Numbered from the stretch's first letter, positions 24,535 to 33,657 are shown. The stretch: 64,000 bases of DNA from an uncultured Paracoccaceae bacterium (GCA_958439195.1 OY288156.1:62001-126000), one strand, 5' to 3'. Made by a program: numbers and translations. Notes: a model not told the origin generated them from the letters alone.

Positions 24535-24586
24535 CCCCGTTGCAGGCCAAGGTTATCCACAGGGCGATTCCAACGTGAGATCAGCC

Positions 24587-25774
24587 ATGCCCGCATTTCT
24601 TCCCCCGTTGCGCCTGATTGGCGCGGATGTCCTGTCGGGCGATGGCTTTGCCGAACGCCCGGTCGGCCTTGCGAACGGGCAGATCGTCGATGTGGCAGGC
24701 ATGGTGCCAGAGGTGAACCTGTCGGGCTTCTGGCTTCTGCCCGGCATCATCGACCTGCACGGTGATGGCTTTGAACGCCAGCTTTTCCCCCGCCCGTCCG
24801 CCCCTTTCCCGATCATGGATGGCCTCGCCTCCACCGCGCGCGAGGCGGCCTCGCATGGCGTGACCACAGCCTTCCTCGCCCAAAGCTGGAGCTGGGAAGG
24901 CGGCTTCCGCGGCCCCGACCATGCCGAAGCGGTGATGGCCGCCGTGCAGGATTACCGCGCCAGCGCGCCGGTCGATCTGCGCGTGCAGGTCCGTGCCGAA
25001 ACCCATCTCGTCGACCACGTCCCCCGCCTGATTGCAGCGGTGGAACAGTTCCGCGTCGGCTATGTCGTGTTCAACGACCATCTGGAGGAAGGCTTTCAGA
25101 TGCATCGCCGCAATCCCGATGGCTTTGGTCATTGGGCGCGCAAGGCGGGCTTGACCGAAGTTCAGTTGCTTACCCGGATGGAATCCGCCCGGTCCAAGGC
25201 CCGCGATGTGCCGCGCGCTCTGTGCATGATGGCCGGGGCGTTCGACAGGCTGGGGGTGGTCTATGGCAGCCATGATGACCCCGATGCCGAAACGCGCGAA
25301 GTCTATCGCATGATCGGCGCCCGCGTCGCGGAATTCCCCACCACCCGCCGCGCTGCCGCCGCCGCCCGTGCGTCTGGCGATCCGGTGATCATGGGCGCGC
25401 CAAATGTGGTGCGTGGCGGGTCACAGGCCGGAAACATTGCCGCCGTCGAACTGATCCGTGATGGCCTGTGCGATGCGCTGGTGTCGGATTACCACATCCC
25501 GGCGCTTCCGCTGGCCGTCTGGGCGCTGGTGGATCAGGGGATTCTGCCCCTTCCCGCCGCATGGCGGCTGGTCTCCGAAGGCCCGGCGCAGGTTCTGGGC
25601 CTTCTGGACCGTGGCGTTCTGGACTCTGGCCTGCGCGCCGATCTCGTCGCCGTGAACCGCGAAAGCCGTGCCATCGAGATGGTCATTTCCGGCGGTCGCA
25701 TGGCCCATATGTCAGGCGAAGCCGCCGCCCGCTTCTGCGCCATCGCCAGCACCGCCCGCATGGCCGCCGAATAG
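24587..25774 (+). CDS. PhnM-like amidohydrolase, divergent subgroup (third copy)
   Basis: A 395-aa amidohydrolase. The metal motif reads IIDLHGDGFERQLFPRPS near residue 54. Later motifs are FNDHLEEGF, YGSHDDPDAETREVY, GAPNVVRGGSQAGN and LVSDYHIPALPL. Its HGDGFERQ motif links it to the copy at 14089 rather than to canonical PhnM. In the RGGSH segment the histidine is replaced by Q (RGGSQ). The start at 24587 is an ATG; a GTG at 24575 would add four residues. It follows phnF by 52 bp. It may act on a different ribosyl-phosphonate or related ester. Confidence 0.85.
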   Translation: MPAFLPPLRLIGADVLSGDGFAERPVGLANGQIVDVAGMVPEVNLSGFWLLPGIIDLHGDGFERQLFPRPSAPFPIMDGLASTAREAASHGVTTAFLAQSWSWEGGFRGPDHAEAVMAAVQDYRASAPVDLRVQVRAETHLVDHVPRLIAAVEQFRVGYVVFNDHLEEGFQMHRRNPDGFGHWARKAGLTEVQLLTRMESARSKARDVPRALCMMAGAFDRLGVVYGSHDDPDAETREVYRMIGARVAEFPTTRRAAAAARASGDPVIMGAPNVVRGGSQAGNIAAVELIRDGLCDALVSDYHIPALPLAVWALVDQGILPLPAAWRLVSEGPAQVLGLLDRGVLDSGLRADLVAVNRESRAIEMVISGGRMAHMSGEAAARFCAIASTARMAAE

Positions 25775-25777
25775 GCG

Positions 25778-26845
25778 CTATCCCGCAAACAGCCGCCGCA
25801 ACCGCTCTGTATCAATGGCGCGAACCACTTTCCCCGCAGGCTTCACCGTCGCCACATCCTCGCCCGCCACCAGCGCATTGACCACCGCCTCTTCCACGGC
25901 CTCGACGCCCGCCAGATAGACCGGGTCCATATGCTCGCCATTGACCTCGTGCCGCGTCACAATCGCGGGCGCGTGCTGCGGCATCGGCCCCGCATCGGCC
26001 ACCGACAACGCAAGGAAAATATCCCCCGAACTGTTCCCCCCCGGCGTGCCGCCCCGTCCGATGCCCAGGGCCGCCCGCTTTGCCATCTGCCGCAGGTGCA
26101 GCGCCGACAAGGGCGCATCCGTCGCCAGCACCACGATGATCGACCCGTCCTCGCGGTCTTTCAAGCGATCTTCGGGGAACGCGTCGCCCACCGGGCGCCC
26201 CAAGATCCGCAACCAAGGCCGCAACCCGTGATTGGCCTGCACCAACGCCCCCACGGTAAACACCTCGCCACCAACCTCCACCACACGCGATGATGTTCCC
26301 GTCCCTCCCTTGAACTCATAGCAAATCATCCCGTTGCCACCCCCGGTGGACCCTTCCGCCACCGGGCCGCCCATCGCCGCACGCAGCGCCGCCAGCGCGT
26401 GATCCGGCGTCACATGCAGCGCGTTGATGTCGTTCAGCACCCCGTCATAGGTTTCCGCCACTACCGGCATCGCCCAGGCATGATCTTCGCTGAAATAGCG
26501 GTCATAGGTTTCGATCATCCACCGCACTGCGCCATGATGCACCGCCCCCACCCCATGCGTATTGGTGATGCAGACCGGCCCGATGAAATAGCCCGCATCG
26601 TCTATCCAATGCGTCCCCGTCATCTCGCCATTGCCGTTCAGCGCATAGTGCCCCGCCCAAACCGGCACCGGAATGCCCCGATCATCGCGCGGCAATATCG
26701 CCGTAACCCCCGTTCGCATCCTCGCGCCCGGATCGGTCAGCGTGCAGAACCCGACGCGCAGCCCCGGCACATCGGTGATGGCGTTCCATAGGCCGGGCGT
26801 TCCCGGAAACGGCAGGCCAAGGTCACGGGCGCGGGGTTTGGTCAT
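25778..26845 (-). CDS. P1 (DmpA/S58) family aminopeptidase
   Basis: A 355-aa protein. The Ntn-type self-cleavage region reads GRGGTPGGNSSGDIF, matching the Gly-Ser processing site of DmpA, where the serine becomes the nucleophile. VAEGSTGGGNGMICYEFKGG is also conserved. The family removes N-terminal residues, often D-amino acids or beta-amino acids, and is probably cytoplasmic as no signal peptide is seen. The start at 26845 (MTKPRARDLGLPFPG) matches the family start. It is convergent with the PhnM-like gene, 3 bp apart, and seems unrelated to phosphonate use. Confidence 0.9.
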   Translation of the reverse strand: MTKPRARDLGLPFPGTPGLWNAITDVPGLRVGFCTLTDPGARMRTGVTAILPRDDRGIPVPVWAGHYALNGNGEMTGTHWIDDAGYFIGPVCITNTHGVGAVHHGAVRWMIETYDRYFSEDHAWAMPVVAETYDGVLNDINALHVTPDHALAALRAAMGGPVAEGSTGGGNGMICYEFKGGTGTSSRVVEVGGEVFTVGALVQANHGLRPWLRILGRPVGDAFPEDRLKDREDGSIIVVLATDAPLSALHLRQMAKRAALGIGRGGTPGGNSSGDIFLALSVADAGPMPQHAPAIVTRHEVNGEHMDPVYLAGVEAVEEAVVNALVAGEDVATVKPAGKVVRAIDTERLRRLFAG

Positions 26846-26970
26846 GTTGGGCCTTCGACTGGGGTTCCTGCCCCAGTGATGATCCATCACGCCGGGGCCG
26901 AACACCAGAAAAATGCCCCGCGCTTCCCCTGCCGATCCGGGGGACTGTCCATCACGGCAGGGGGCGGGAT

Positions 26971-26990
26971 CGGGGTTGGCAAAAACCCCG
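26971..26990 (-). terminator. weak hairpin after the RTX gene
   Basis: CGGGGTT and AACCCCG form a 7-bp stem around a short A-rich loop in the gap after the RTX gene. There is no T-run beyond the stem on the minus strand, so rho-independent termination is only possible, not clear. Confidence 0.3.
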
Positions 26991-27007
26991 GTCCTGACGG
27001 CACCCGG

Positions 27008-28561
27008 TCAGACGATCAGAAAATCACTGATGGACAAATGCGCTGCACTGCAATCGTCCCGATCCTCGTCAGCGTCACCCAACCGGGCGATGCGAACGTA
27101 AGAGCTGCCCTCGCCGTCGCCGTCACTTGCATAAATCAGATACCCCGTCTCCGTGTCGTACAGGATGCGGGTTTCGGCGTTCTGGGCCGTTGCGCCCTGC
27201 CAGAACCAACTGCCCGTCTCCAGCGTTTCGTTGGACAGGCCCTGCAAATAGGTGGACCCGGTCAGTGCGATCCTGTCGCCGGGGCGAAAATCGGTGATGA
27301 TATCGGGCGCGTGGTCGTCGATTTCGTCAAAGTGAAACACGTCGTTGCCATCGCCACCGGTCAACGTGTCCGCCCCCCGGCCTCCGCTGATCCAGTCGTC
27401 ACCATCGTCGCCATCGATCCGGTCATCCCCGGTTCCACCATGGAGGGCGTCATCGCCATCGCCGCCTTCCACCCGGTCATCACCTGCGCCACTATGGATC
27501 AGGTCATCGTTGCGGCCACCTTTCAGCCGGTCACCGCCGCTGCCTCCAAGGATGGCAAACCCTTCGGATTGCGCGTTCATGTCGATGACGGCCTCTATCT
27601 CCAGCGCGACGGCTGAAACCGTTTCCACATCGACGATCTGGTCATCTTCCACCGGGGCAAGCGTTGCAGCCCTCTCCGTCAGCAGAACCACATCCTCGCC
27701 TGCGCCACCGTCGATGATGATGTCGGGCGCGGTCCCCTCGGCCAATGTGATGATGTCATCCCCACCCATTGCCCTGACATGATCCACGCCTGCGGTGGAC
27801 AGGTGATCATCACCGTCCGTTCCGGTCAGGATGATCGGCTCGGCGGGCGGCGGTTCCTTGTGCGCTTCCTGTGCATCGGGCATCCCGGCCACGGGCTGAA
27901 CGTCCGGCAAAGGCGTAAGGGTCGCCGCCACAGGATCAGGCAGCGCGCTCTCTACTGCTGCGATGGGCCGGGCATAGGGCACCCAGATCGCGTTTGCGAC
28001 CAGTCCGGTTGCCTCTGGCCCATCCGGGGAAGGCGTCAGCATGACCACCGCCACCGGTATGGTCTCCGGTGTCGCCGGATCGCTGTCCGTCACCCTTACC
28101 GCAATGCTGCGGGCCTCCGCGGCAGCCGATCCATCATGATCATGGGCCAGCGCGCGCAGCAGTCCCTGATATTCCGCCAGTGTCGCCAGCCCGATCAGGA
28201 TCAGCGTGCCATTCAGATAACTGCCGGTGATCCGCCCAGAGGCCGATGTGAACGCCTGCCCATTGTCCGACCGCCACTCCCCCAGCGCCAGCCGATCCCC
28301 CGGCAAGGCAGGCGTCAGGGCGATGGTCGCGCCCGACAGGTTCGGATCCGGCAAGGACAAGGTCAGATCAGGCATCAACAGAACTGCCGTGCTACTGACC
28401 TGCGAAACGGGCATCCCGCTGCCCGTAAAGACCGGACCATCGGGTGAATTGGTCATCGAAAGATGCAACCGCGATTTGATCGCCTGCAAACCCGATGCCG
28501 GCAGGGTGATCACCGTTGCATTGGTGTTCGCGGCAGCGTCGGTATCAAAGGGCGTCGTCAT
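27008..28561 (-). CDS. RTX (hemolysin-type calcium-binding) repeat protein
   Basis: A 517-aa protein without a Sec signal. Residues about 330-420 hold tandem nonapeptide repeats of the GGxGxDxLx type (for example HSGAGDDRVEGGDGDDALHG). These fold as a Ca-binding beta-roll and act as a type I secretion signal region. The end, about 425-517, resembles the peptidase M10 C-terminal domain (FHFDEIDDHAPDIITDFRPG). The N-terminal 300 residues are low-complexity and cadherin-like, with no enzyme motif. No type I exporter is in the window. A shared palindrome lies about 230 bp upstream. Confidence 0.85.
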   Translation of the reverse strand: MTTPFDTDAAANTNATVITLPASGLQAIKSRLHLSMTNSPDGPVFTGSGMPVSQVSSTAVLLMPDLTLSLPDPNLSGATIALTPALPGDRLALGEWRSDNGQAFTSASGRITGSYLNGTLILIGLATLAEYQGLLRALAHDHDGSAAAEARSIAVRVTDSDPATPETIPVAVVMLTPSPDGPEATGLVANAIWVPYARPIAAVESALPDPVAATLTPLPDVQPVAGMPDAQEAHKEPPPAEPIILTGTDGDDHLSTAGVDHVRAMGGDDIITLAEGTAPDIIIDGGAGEDVVLLTERAATLAPVEDDQIVDVETVSAVALEIEAVIDMNAQSEGFAILGGSGGDRLKGGRNDDLIHSGAGDDRVEGGDGDDALHGGTGDDRIDGDDGDDWISGGRGADTLTGGDGNDVFHFDEIDDHAPDIITDFRPGDRIALTGSTYLQGLSNETLETGSWFWQGATAQNAETRILYDTETGYLIYASDGDGEGSSYVRIARLGDADEDRDDCSAAHLSISDFLIV

Positions 28562-28871
28562 GGTGAAACCTCGCGCCTTTCCGGCCTAGCGCCGTGGCGG
28601 TTTGTGGCTGGTGGCTGCCGTGCGAATGTCAGGTCTTAAGAATGCGGGTTGCGAACCGGCTGAAGCATGGCTGTCGCAAAGGGTCGGGCACCATCGTCAA
28701 CCATTAAGCAACAAACAAACCTTACCGCAGCCATTACCTTTGGCGGTAGCAACCATGGTCCGGCTACCATGCGAACAATGGTCCGACTGTGATCAGACCT
28801 TGGTCTGATGGGTACGGCGCAGTTTCAAAACCGCTGCCATCATTGCCGGACCGCTCCAAACGGCATCCGCA
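28562..28871. other. intergenic region upstream of the RTX gene
   Basis: A 310-bp gap between the RTX gene start and the end of the amino-acid permease gene. It is visibly less GC-rich than its surroundings. It holds a direct repeat ATGGTCCG(G/A)CT at 28755-28765 and 28778-28788, and the palindrome at 28792-28809. No gene is supportable in it. Confidence 0.6.
28792..28809. promoter_or_regulatory. 18-bp palindrome upstream of the RTX gene (copy 1)
   Basis: ATCAGACCTTGGTCTGAT is a perfect inverted repeat with 9-bp half-sites counting the centre. A near-identical site (17 of 18 bases) lies at 48661-48678 upstream of the multicopper oxidase gene. Such a dyad suits a dimeric regulator. The regulator is unknown. 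Confidence 0.55.
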
Positions 28872-29648
28872 TCATCCGGGGCGGCGCACCTGCGGGCCGC
28901 GCTTTTCGATCTGGCGGAACAGGAACACGATCACCCCGGCAAGCGCCATATAGATCAGCGCCAGCAACAAAAGCGGCTCATAAACGATGAAGGTATCCTG
29001 CCGAACGCGGCTGGATACGGCATAAATCTCCACCACCGTGATGGTGGCCACCAGCGGTGTCGCCTTCATCTGCAACACCGTCTCACCGCCCAGCGTCGGG
29101 AGCACCGCGCGCACCGCCTGCGGCAACCAGATGCGCCACAGGATCATGTGGCGCGGCATCCCCATCGCCCGCGCAGCCTCCAATTGCCCGCGCGGAACGG
29201 ATTTGAACGCCCCGCGCATCACTTCGCCCTCATATCCCGCATAAGACAGCGTCAGCGCCAGCAACGCATAGGGCCAGGCCTGCCGCAGAATCGGCCACAG
29301 GTCGCTTTGCCGTATCCACGGAAATTGCGGAAACAATGACCCCAGCCCGTAATACAGAAGCCAGATCTGCAACAACAGCGGCGTCCCCCGGATTACCGTG
29401 CAAAACACCCGCGCAGGAGCCGCCAGATACCACGGCCCCGCCGCCTGCGCCAAACCCAGCGGAATCGCCAATGCCATCCCCATCACAACAGACAGCACCA
29501 AAAGCCAGATCGTCCGCCAAATGCCTTCCACCATCAGCGGCGCATATTTCGGCAACCAGTCCCAGCGCATCTGCGTGGCACACCACACAACCAGCACCAC
29601 GCCCAGCAGGCACAGGAAAATGCGGTGCGGCTGCAACCAATCCCGCAT
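28872..29648 (-). CDS. polar amino-acid ABC importer, permease 2 (HisM/GlnP type)
   Basis: A 258-aa inner-membrane protein with about five hydrophobic segments. The permease loop reads EVMRGAFKSVPRGQLEAARAMGMP. The start at 29648 is 4 bp after the upstream permease stop; an ATG at 29666 is an alternative that overlaps it. It is the last gene of the operon ATPase, binding protein, permease 1, permease 2. Confidence 0.9.
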   Translation of the reverse strand: MRDWLQPHRIFLCLLGVVLVVWCATQMRWDWLPKYAPLMVEGIWRTIWLLVLSVVMGMALAIPLGLAQAAGPWYLAAPARVFCTVIRGTPLLLQIWLLYYGLGSLFPQFPWIRQSDLWPILRQAWPYALLALTLSYAGYEGEVMRGAFKSVPRGQLEAARAMGMPRHMILWRIWLPQAVRAVLPTLGGETVLQMKATPLVATITVVEIYAVSSRVRQDTFIVYEPLLLLALIYMALAGVIVFLFRQIEKRGPQVRRPG

Positions 29649-29652
29649 CGCC

Positions 29653-30369
29653 CTAGCCCCCCGCATTGCGCGGTTCACCGCGCCGCGCCCAGGCCTCGAT
29701 CCGGGCAAAGACCCAACCCGACAGCAGCGTGATGATCAGATAGATCACCCCAGCGGCCAGAAAGAAGGTAAAGAATGCCTTCGTCGTCGCCGCCGCCTGC
29801 CGCGTTGCAAAGGTCAATTCGCCAAAGCCCACCACGGCCAGCAGCGCGGTATCCTTGGTGGCAATCAGCCACAGGTTGGCCAGCCCCGGCATCGCCAGCC
29901 CCAGCATCGCCGGAAAGATCACCCGCCGCGCCATCAGCAAGGGCGGCATCCCCATCGCCCGCGCGGCCTCGACCTGCCCCTGCGGCACCGCCAGAAGCGC
30001 CCCCCGCAGCACCTCGGTGGCATAGGCGCCCTGCACCACGCCCAGCACCGCGATCCCGGCGGCCACGCCGGAAATCTGTATCCGCTCCTGCCCGAAGGCC
30101 ATCAAAACCTGGTTCACCAGATCGGTCACCCCGAAATACAGGATCAGGATCAGGATAAGTTCCGGCACCGCCCGCACGATGGTCGTATACATCGCCAACA
30201 GGTCACGGGTGATCGGCCCGCCGTGGATTTTGCCCCACGCGCCCAACCCCCCCAGAATCAGCCCCAGCGAATAGGCCCCCACCGCGATCAGCAGCGAATT
30301 CCAAAGCCCAGCCAGCAATGTCGCCCCCCAACCGGGGGGTGAGAGGGCCAAAAGGTCCAGCGGTCCCAT
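29653..30369 (-). CDS. polar amino-acid ABC importer, permease 1 (HisQ type)
   Basis: A 238-aa inner-membrane protein. The conserved loop is EVLRGALLAVPQGQVEAARAMGMP, almost identical in pattern to permease 2, as expected for a heterodimeric channel. It starts 24 bp after the binding-protein gene. The substrate is a polar or basic amino acid, judged from the family only. Confidence 0.9.
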   Translation of the reverse strand: MGPLDLLALSPPGWGATLLAGLWNSLLIAVGAYSLGLILGGLGAWGKIHGGPITRDLLAMYTTIVRAVPELILILILYFGVTDLVNQVLMAFGQERIQISGVAAGIAVLGVVQGAYATEVLRGALLAVPQGQVEAARAMGMPPLLMARRVIFPAMLGLAMPGLANLWLIATKDTALLAVVGFGELTFATRQAAATTKAFFTFFLAAGVIYLIITLLSGWVFARIEAWARRGEPRNAGG

Positions 30370-30393
30370 CCCGCCCTCTCCCTGCCGTCAGCC

Positions 30394-31185
30394 TCAGTTC
30401 CCGTAGATGCTGGACGCGAAATAGCCCGCGGTCACCTTTTCATAGGTGCCATCGGCCAGCACGGCGGCGATGCCCTTGTTGAAGGCCGCCTTCAACTCTT
30501 CCTCGCCCTTGCGGAGGCCCACACCCACGCCCAGGCCCAGGATCGCCGGGTCATCCGCCACGGTCCCCTTCACCTCGCAGCAGGCGGTGCCTTCCGGCGT
30601 GGCCAGGAATGCGTCCAGCGCGATGCTGTCGGCCTGCGTGGCATCAATCCGTCCCGCGATCAGGTCCTGGTTGGCCTCATCCTGCGTCTGATAGGTTTTC
30701 ACCTCGGCGGCGGTACCTGCGAAATACTTCTCGACATAGGCCTGATGCACGGTCGACACCTGTACCCCGATGATCTTGCCGGCCAGCCCTTCGGGCGTTG
30801 CATCAAACTCCATCCCCTTGGCCCCGACAACGACCGTGGGCGTGTTGTAATACTTGTCGGAAAAGTCGATCGTCTGCATCCGCTCTTCGGTGATCGACAT
30901 TGACGCCATGATTGCGTCGATCTGCCCCGCGGTCAGCGATGGGATGATGCCATCCCAGGCCACCGGAACAATTTCGCAGGTCAGTTCGGCGGCAGCGCAG
31001 ATCGCGCCGATCATCTCCACCTCCCAGCCGACCCAGGCGCCGCTGGCATCCTGGCTGGCAAAGGGCGGATAGGCCTCGGCGGCGATGCCCACCTTCACGG
31101 CGGTCTGTGCCTGCGCGACCCCGGCCATCAGGCCAAGGCCCAAGGTCAGGCTGCATGCGATTGCGGTGGTCAAGGTCTTTTTCAT
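30394..31185 (-). CDS. polar amino-acid ABC importer, periplasmic binding protein (SBP_bac_3)
   Basis: A 263-aa protein with a signal peptide (MKKTLTTAIACSLTLGLGLM, cleavage at AQAQ). The mature region VKVGIAAEAYPPFASQDASG is the usual start of family 3 binding proteins, followed by GWEVEMIGAICAAAEL. The start at 31185 is chosen for the signal peptide. Lys/Arg/Orn- or octopine-type ligands are typical. Confidence 0.92.
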   Translation of the reverse strand: MKKTLTTAIACSLTLGLGLMAGVAQAQTAVKVGIAAEAYPPFASQDASGAWVGWEVEMIGAICAAAELTCEIVPVAWDGIIPSLTAGQIDAIMASMSITEERMQTIDFSDKYYNTPTVVVGAKGMEFDATPEGLAGKIIGVQVSTVHQAYVEKYFAGTAAEVKTYQTQDEANQDLIAGRIDATQADSIALDAFLATPEGTACCEVKGTVADDPAILGLGVGVGLRKGEEELKAAFNKGIAAVLADGTYEKVTAGYFASSIYGN

Positions 31186-31234
31186 TGTCAGACTCCCAGT
31201 TGGTTTTTTCTTCTTTCCCTCACGATCTGCGGAC

Positions 31235-32035
31235 TTAACCCACAGACCGAAGGAATTGTTGCAGGCGCGGCGATTGTGGCGCGCCAAAAAGCTGATCCGG
31301 CGGCCCTTGTTCTTCCACCAGCCCATCGGCCAGGAACACCACATGGCTCGCCACCTCGCGCGCAAACTTCATTTCATGCGTCACAAGAATCATCGTCCGC
31401 CCTTCGGCGGCCAGCGCCCGGATCACGGCCAGCACCTCGCCCACCAGTTCCGGGTCCAGCGCCGATGTGGGTTCATCAAACAGCATGGCCTTGGGTTCCA
31501 TGCACAAGGCCCGCGCAATCGCTGCCCGCTGCTGTTGCCCGCCCGACAGGAACGCCGGATAGGCGCCCGCCTTTTCCGCCAGCCCCACCCGCGCCAGCAG
31601 GGCCATCGCCCGATCCGCCGCCTCGGCCTTTGGCACGCCCAACACATGCACCGGAACCTCGGTCAGGTTGTCCAGCACCGTCTTGTGCGTCCACAGGTTG
31701 AAACTCTGGAACACCATCCCCAAACTGCGCCGGATGCGTTCGATCTGCCGCCGGTCTGCCGCGCCGCCCTCGGGGCGCTGGCGCACTTCCTCGCCCGCGA
31801 TCACCACACGCCCGGCGCTGGGTGTCTCCAGGAAATTGATGCAGCGCAGCATGGTGGATTTGCCCGATCCGGACCCGCCGATCACCGCGATCACATCGCC
31901 CTCATGCGCCGTCAGGTCGACACCCTTCAGCACGTGATGTGGCCCAAAGGATTTGTGCAAACCTTCGACACGGATCGCCTCACGCAGCGCGTCGGGGGCG
32001 GGATCGGCATGGATTTGCGCGGTCGGTGCAGCCAA
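31235..32035 (-). CDS. polar amino-acid ABC importer, ATP-binding protein (HisP type)
   Basis: A 266-aa ATPase if started at TTG 32035. Walker A is GGSGSGKSTMLRC, the signature LSGGQQQRAAIARALC and Walker B MLFDEPTSALDPELV. The frame is open to 32230, but those residues are unlike any family member. The TTG at 32035 is preceded by AGGAACG at a good distance and gives a normal N-terminus (RVEGLHKSFGPHHVLKGV follows soon). No ATG fits. It is the first gene of the operon. Confidence 0.85.
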   Translation of the reverse strand: MAAPTAQIHADPAPDALREAIRVEGLHKSFGPHHVLKGVDLTAHEGDVIAVIGGSGSGKSTMLRCINFLETPSAGRVVIAGEEVRQRPEGGAADRRQIERIRRSLGMVFQSFNLWTHKTVLDNLTEVPVHVLGVPKAEAADRAMALLARVGLAEKAGAYPAFLSGGQQQRAAIARALCMEPKAMLFDEPTSALDPELVGEVLAVIRALAAEGRTMILVTHEMKFAREVASHVVFLADGLVEEQGPPDQLFGAPQSPRLQQFLRSVG

Positions 32036-32267
32036 GAATACGTTCCTATACGGATGTAGAACAATTAGACGCGGCACGGGCCAATCTGGCAAGCGGAATC
32101 GCGCAGACGCCCTGTTCTGTTGAACTTGGCGTGAACCTGCACAGCAAAACGGCGCAATCCGCCCACTTTCCGCGGCTTTTGGCCTGCTGCGGCAGGCTGC
32201 CGCACTTCCACCCGGCACGGGCATTGCCATTTTGAGATTCGATAACAGGGCAGAAAAGGAAGCGGCA

Positions 32268-32720
32268 ATGTCAAACGGTCAGCAGGAACTTGGTCGGGTG
32301 CCCAATCGGGGGCTGTATCGGGGAACCTGGATCGTCGTTGCCTGTTCCGAACAGGCGATGATCCTGGAAAACGCAGGCTGCGTGAAACAACCCGACCTGC
32401 GCCTGATCGACCGTATGGATGCCCTGCCACACCGCCCGTTACACGTGAACGAACCCAACGCCGAAGTGTCAGATCGCGGGCGGCTGGCGACATCCGCCTT
32501 TGCCGCGCAGGTGGTGGGTCGTCTGGCGCGCGAAGCGGCGCGGGGCAGGGCGCAACGCCTGGTCCTGGCCGCTGAACCGCCGCTCCTGTCCGCGATCAGC
32601 GATCGTCTGGATGCAGATCTGCGCGCCCGTGTGGTGCTTTCCCTGCCGCAACGCCTGACCCGGCAACCGCTGGGTGACATTGTCACCGTGGTCAACAACG
32701 CCTTGGAAAGCGCGGCCTAG
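32268..32720 (+). CDS. baeRF / host-attachment-like protein
   Basis: A 150-aa protein resembling the Host_attach (baeRF, archaeo-eukaryotic release-factor-like) family. The segments TWIVVACSEQAMILE at the start, the central FAAQVVGRLAREAARGRAQRLVLAAEPPLL, and LRARVVLSLPQRLTRQPLGDI at the end match family patterns. The start at 32268 follows AAAAGGAAG; an earlier in-frame codon at 32232 is less likely. The role in bacteria is uncertain; the plant attachment name derives from one early study of the family. Confidence 0.72.
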   Translation: MSNGQQELGRVPNRGLYRGTWIVVACSEQAMILENAGCVKQPDLRLIDRMDALPHRPLHVNEPNAEVSDRGRLATSAFAAQVVGRLAREAARGRAQRLVLAAEPPLLSAISDRLDADLRARVVLSLPQRLTRQPLGDIVTVVNNALESAA

Positions 32721-32885
32721 TAACAGCCACCCGAACGGCCCCCGATCAGCCCCCTGAATTGGCGGATAACCGCGCAGCCTGACACAGTCACGTGGAGTTT
32801 CCGGCCTTTTGGCGCACAACCATCCTAAAGGACAGGTTCCGGCTGCCGTCCCGCAGGATATGTCTGATCCGCGTCAGGAGATGCC

Positions 32886-33230
32886 ATGCTGTTGAATGCT
32901 GCCGTGATCGAAGAAGTGCGCGAAACGCTGGGCGATGCCACCCTGCGCGCCTTCATGTCACGCATGATGACCGAAGTCGAAGAAACCGGCAAAACGATGA
33001 ACCGCCTGCTGGCAGAGCAGGATTTCGCGGCCTTGGCGGCAACCGCACATCGGGCGTCCGGGTCGGCCGCGTCGGTTGGGGCAACCGGCTTGCACATGGC
33101 GCTGAAGGATATCGAAAACGCCAGCCGGGGGCCGGACGTGCAGGCCACGCTGCCCGGCCTGATCGCCATCCTTTCCGATCGCATGACGGAAACAAGGGTC
33201 GCCTTGACCATCATCATGGGGCAGGTCTAG
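32886..33230 (+). CDS. stand-alone Hpt (histidine phosphotransfer) protein
   Basis: A 114-aa all-helical protein. The phospho-acceptor is H55 in ALAATAHRASGSAASVGATGL, matching the HxxxGSxxxxGA pattern of Hpt domains. It would relay phosphate between a hybrid kinase and a response regulator. No such kinase is adjacent, though a LuxR-type response regulator is encoded at 61293. An upstream AGGAG supports the start. Confidence 0.8.
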   Translation: MLLNAAVIEEVRETLGDATLRAFMSRMMTEVEETGKTMNRLLAEQDFAALAATAHRASGSAASVGATGLHMALKDIENASRGPDVQATLPGLIAILSDRMTETRVALTIIMGQV

Positions 33231-33326
33231 CGCGCCGTCGGTGGGTTTCCGCCCGCCCCCAAGCCGGGCAAAGCGGCGAGGCTTGTCCCGTGCCTTGCCA
33301 TGCGGCACAACGCTGGCATGATCAAA

Positions 33327-33650
33327 ATGCGAAATATCATCTGGCTCATGCTGCCCTTCGTGGTTGCCGCAACACTTACCCTTCCGGCAGGCTCCGCCTT
33401 TGCCGGACCAAAAGGCTGCCCACCCGGTCTGGCCAAAAAGGCCGTGCCCTGTGTGCCGCCCGGTCAGGCCAAGAAATGGCAGATCGGCAATCGTATCCCC
33501 GGCGGCACCCCGTGGTATGAGGTGCGCGATTGGGATCGCTATGGCCTGCCCGCCCCGCTGGACGGCAGCCGCTATGTCCTGATCGACAACGATCTCGTCC
33601 GGGTGGCCATCGCCACAGGCGTGATCCTGGAATTTCTGGGCCGCTACTAA
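33327..33650 (+). CDS. RcnB-family periplasmic protein
   Basis: A 107-aa protein with a signal peptide (MRNIIWLMLPFVVAATLTLP, cleavage near AFA). The mature part is short, proline- and lysine-rich (GCPPGLAKK, CVPPGQAKKW), then RDWDRYGLPAPLDGSRYVLIDNDLVRVAIATG, the RcnB-like segment. RcnB in E. coli affects nickel and cobalt efflux; here the role is unknown. An in-frame ATG at 33318 is an alternative start. Confidence 0.7.
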   Translation: MRNIIWLMLPFVVAATLTLPAGSAFAGPKGCPPGLAKKAVPCVPPGQAKKWQIGNRIPGGTPWYEVRDWDRYGLPAPLDGSRYVLIDNDLVRVAIATGVILEFLGRY

Positions 33651-33657
33651 GCCGCCT

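Noticed and set aside
24553..24561. TTATCCACA, a perfect DnaA box
   Set aside because: A single box between phnF and a PhnM-like gene with no cluster or AT-rich unwinding region; probably chance.
27300..27560. Short GC-rich tandem repeats resembling a CRISPR array
   Set aside because: They encode the RTX nonapeptides in frame; there are no unique spacers of constant length and no cas genes.
29398..30342. 314-aa plus-strand open frame opposite the amino-acid permeases
   Set aside because: Low-complexity His/Gln/Arg composition and antisense to two recognised membrane proteins.
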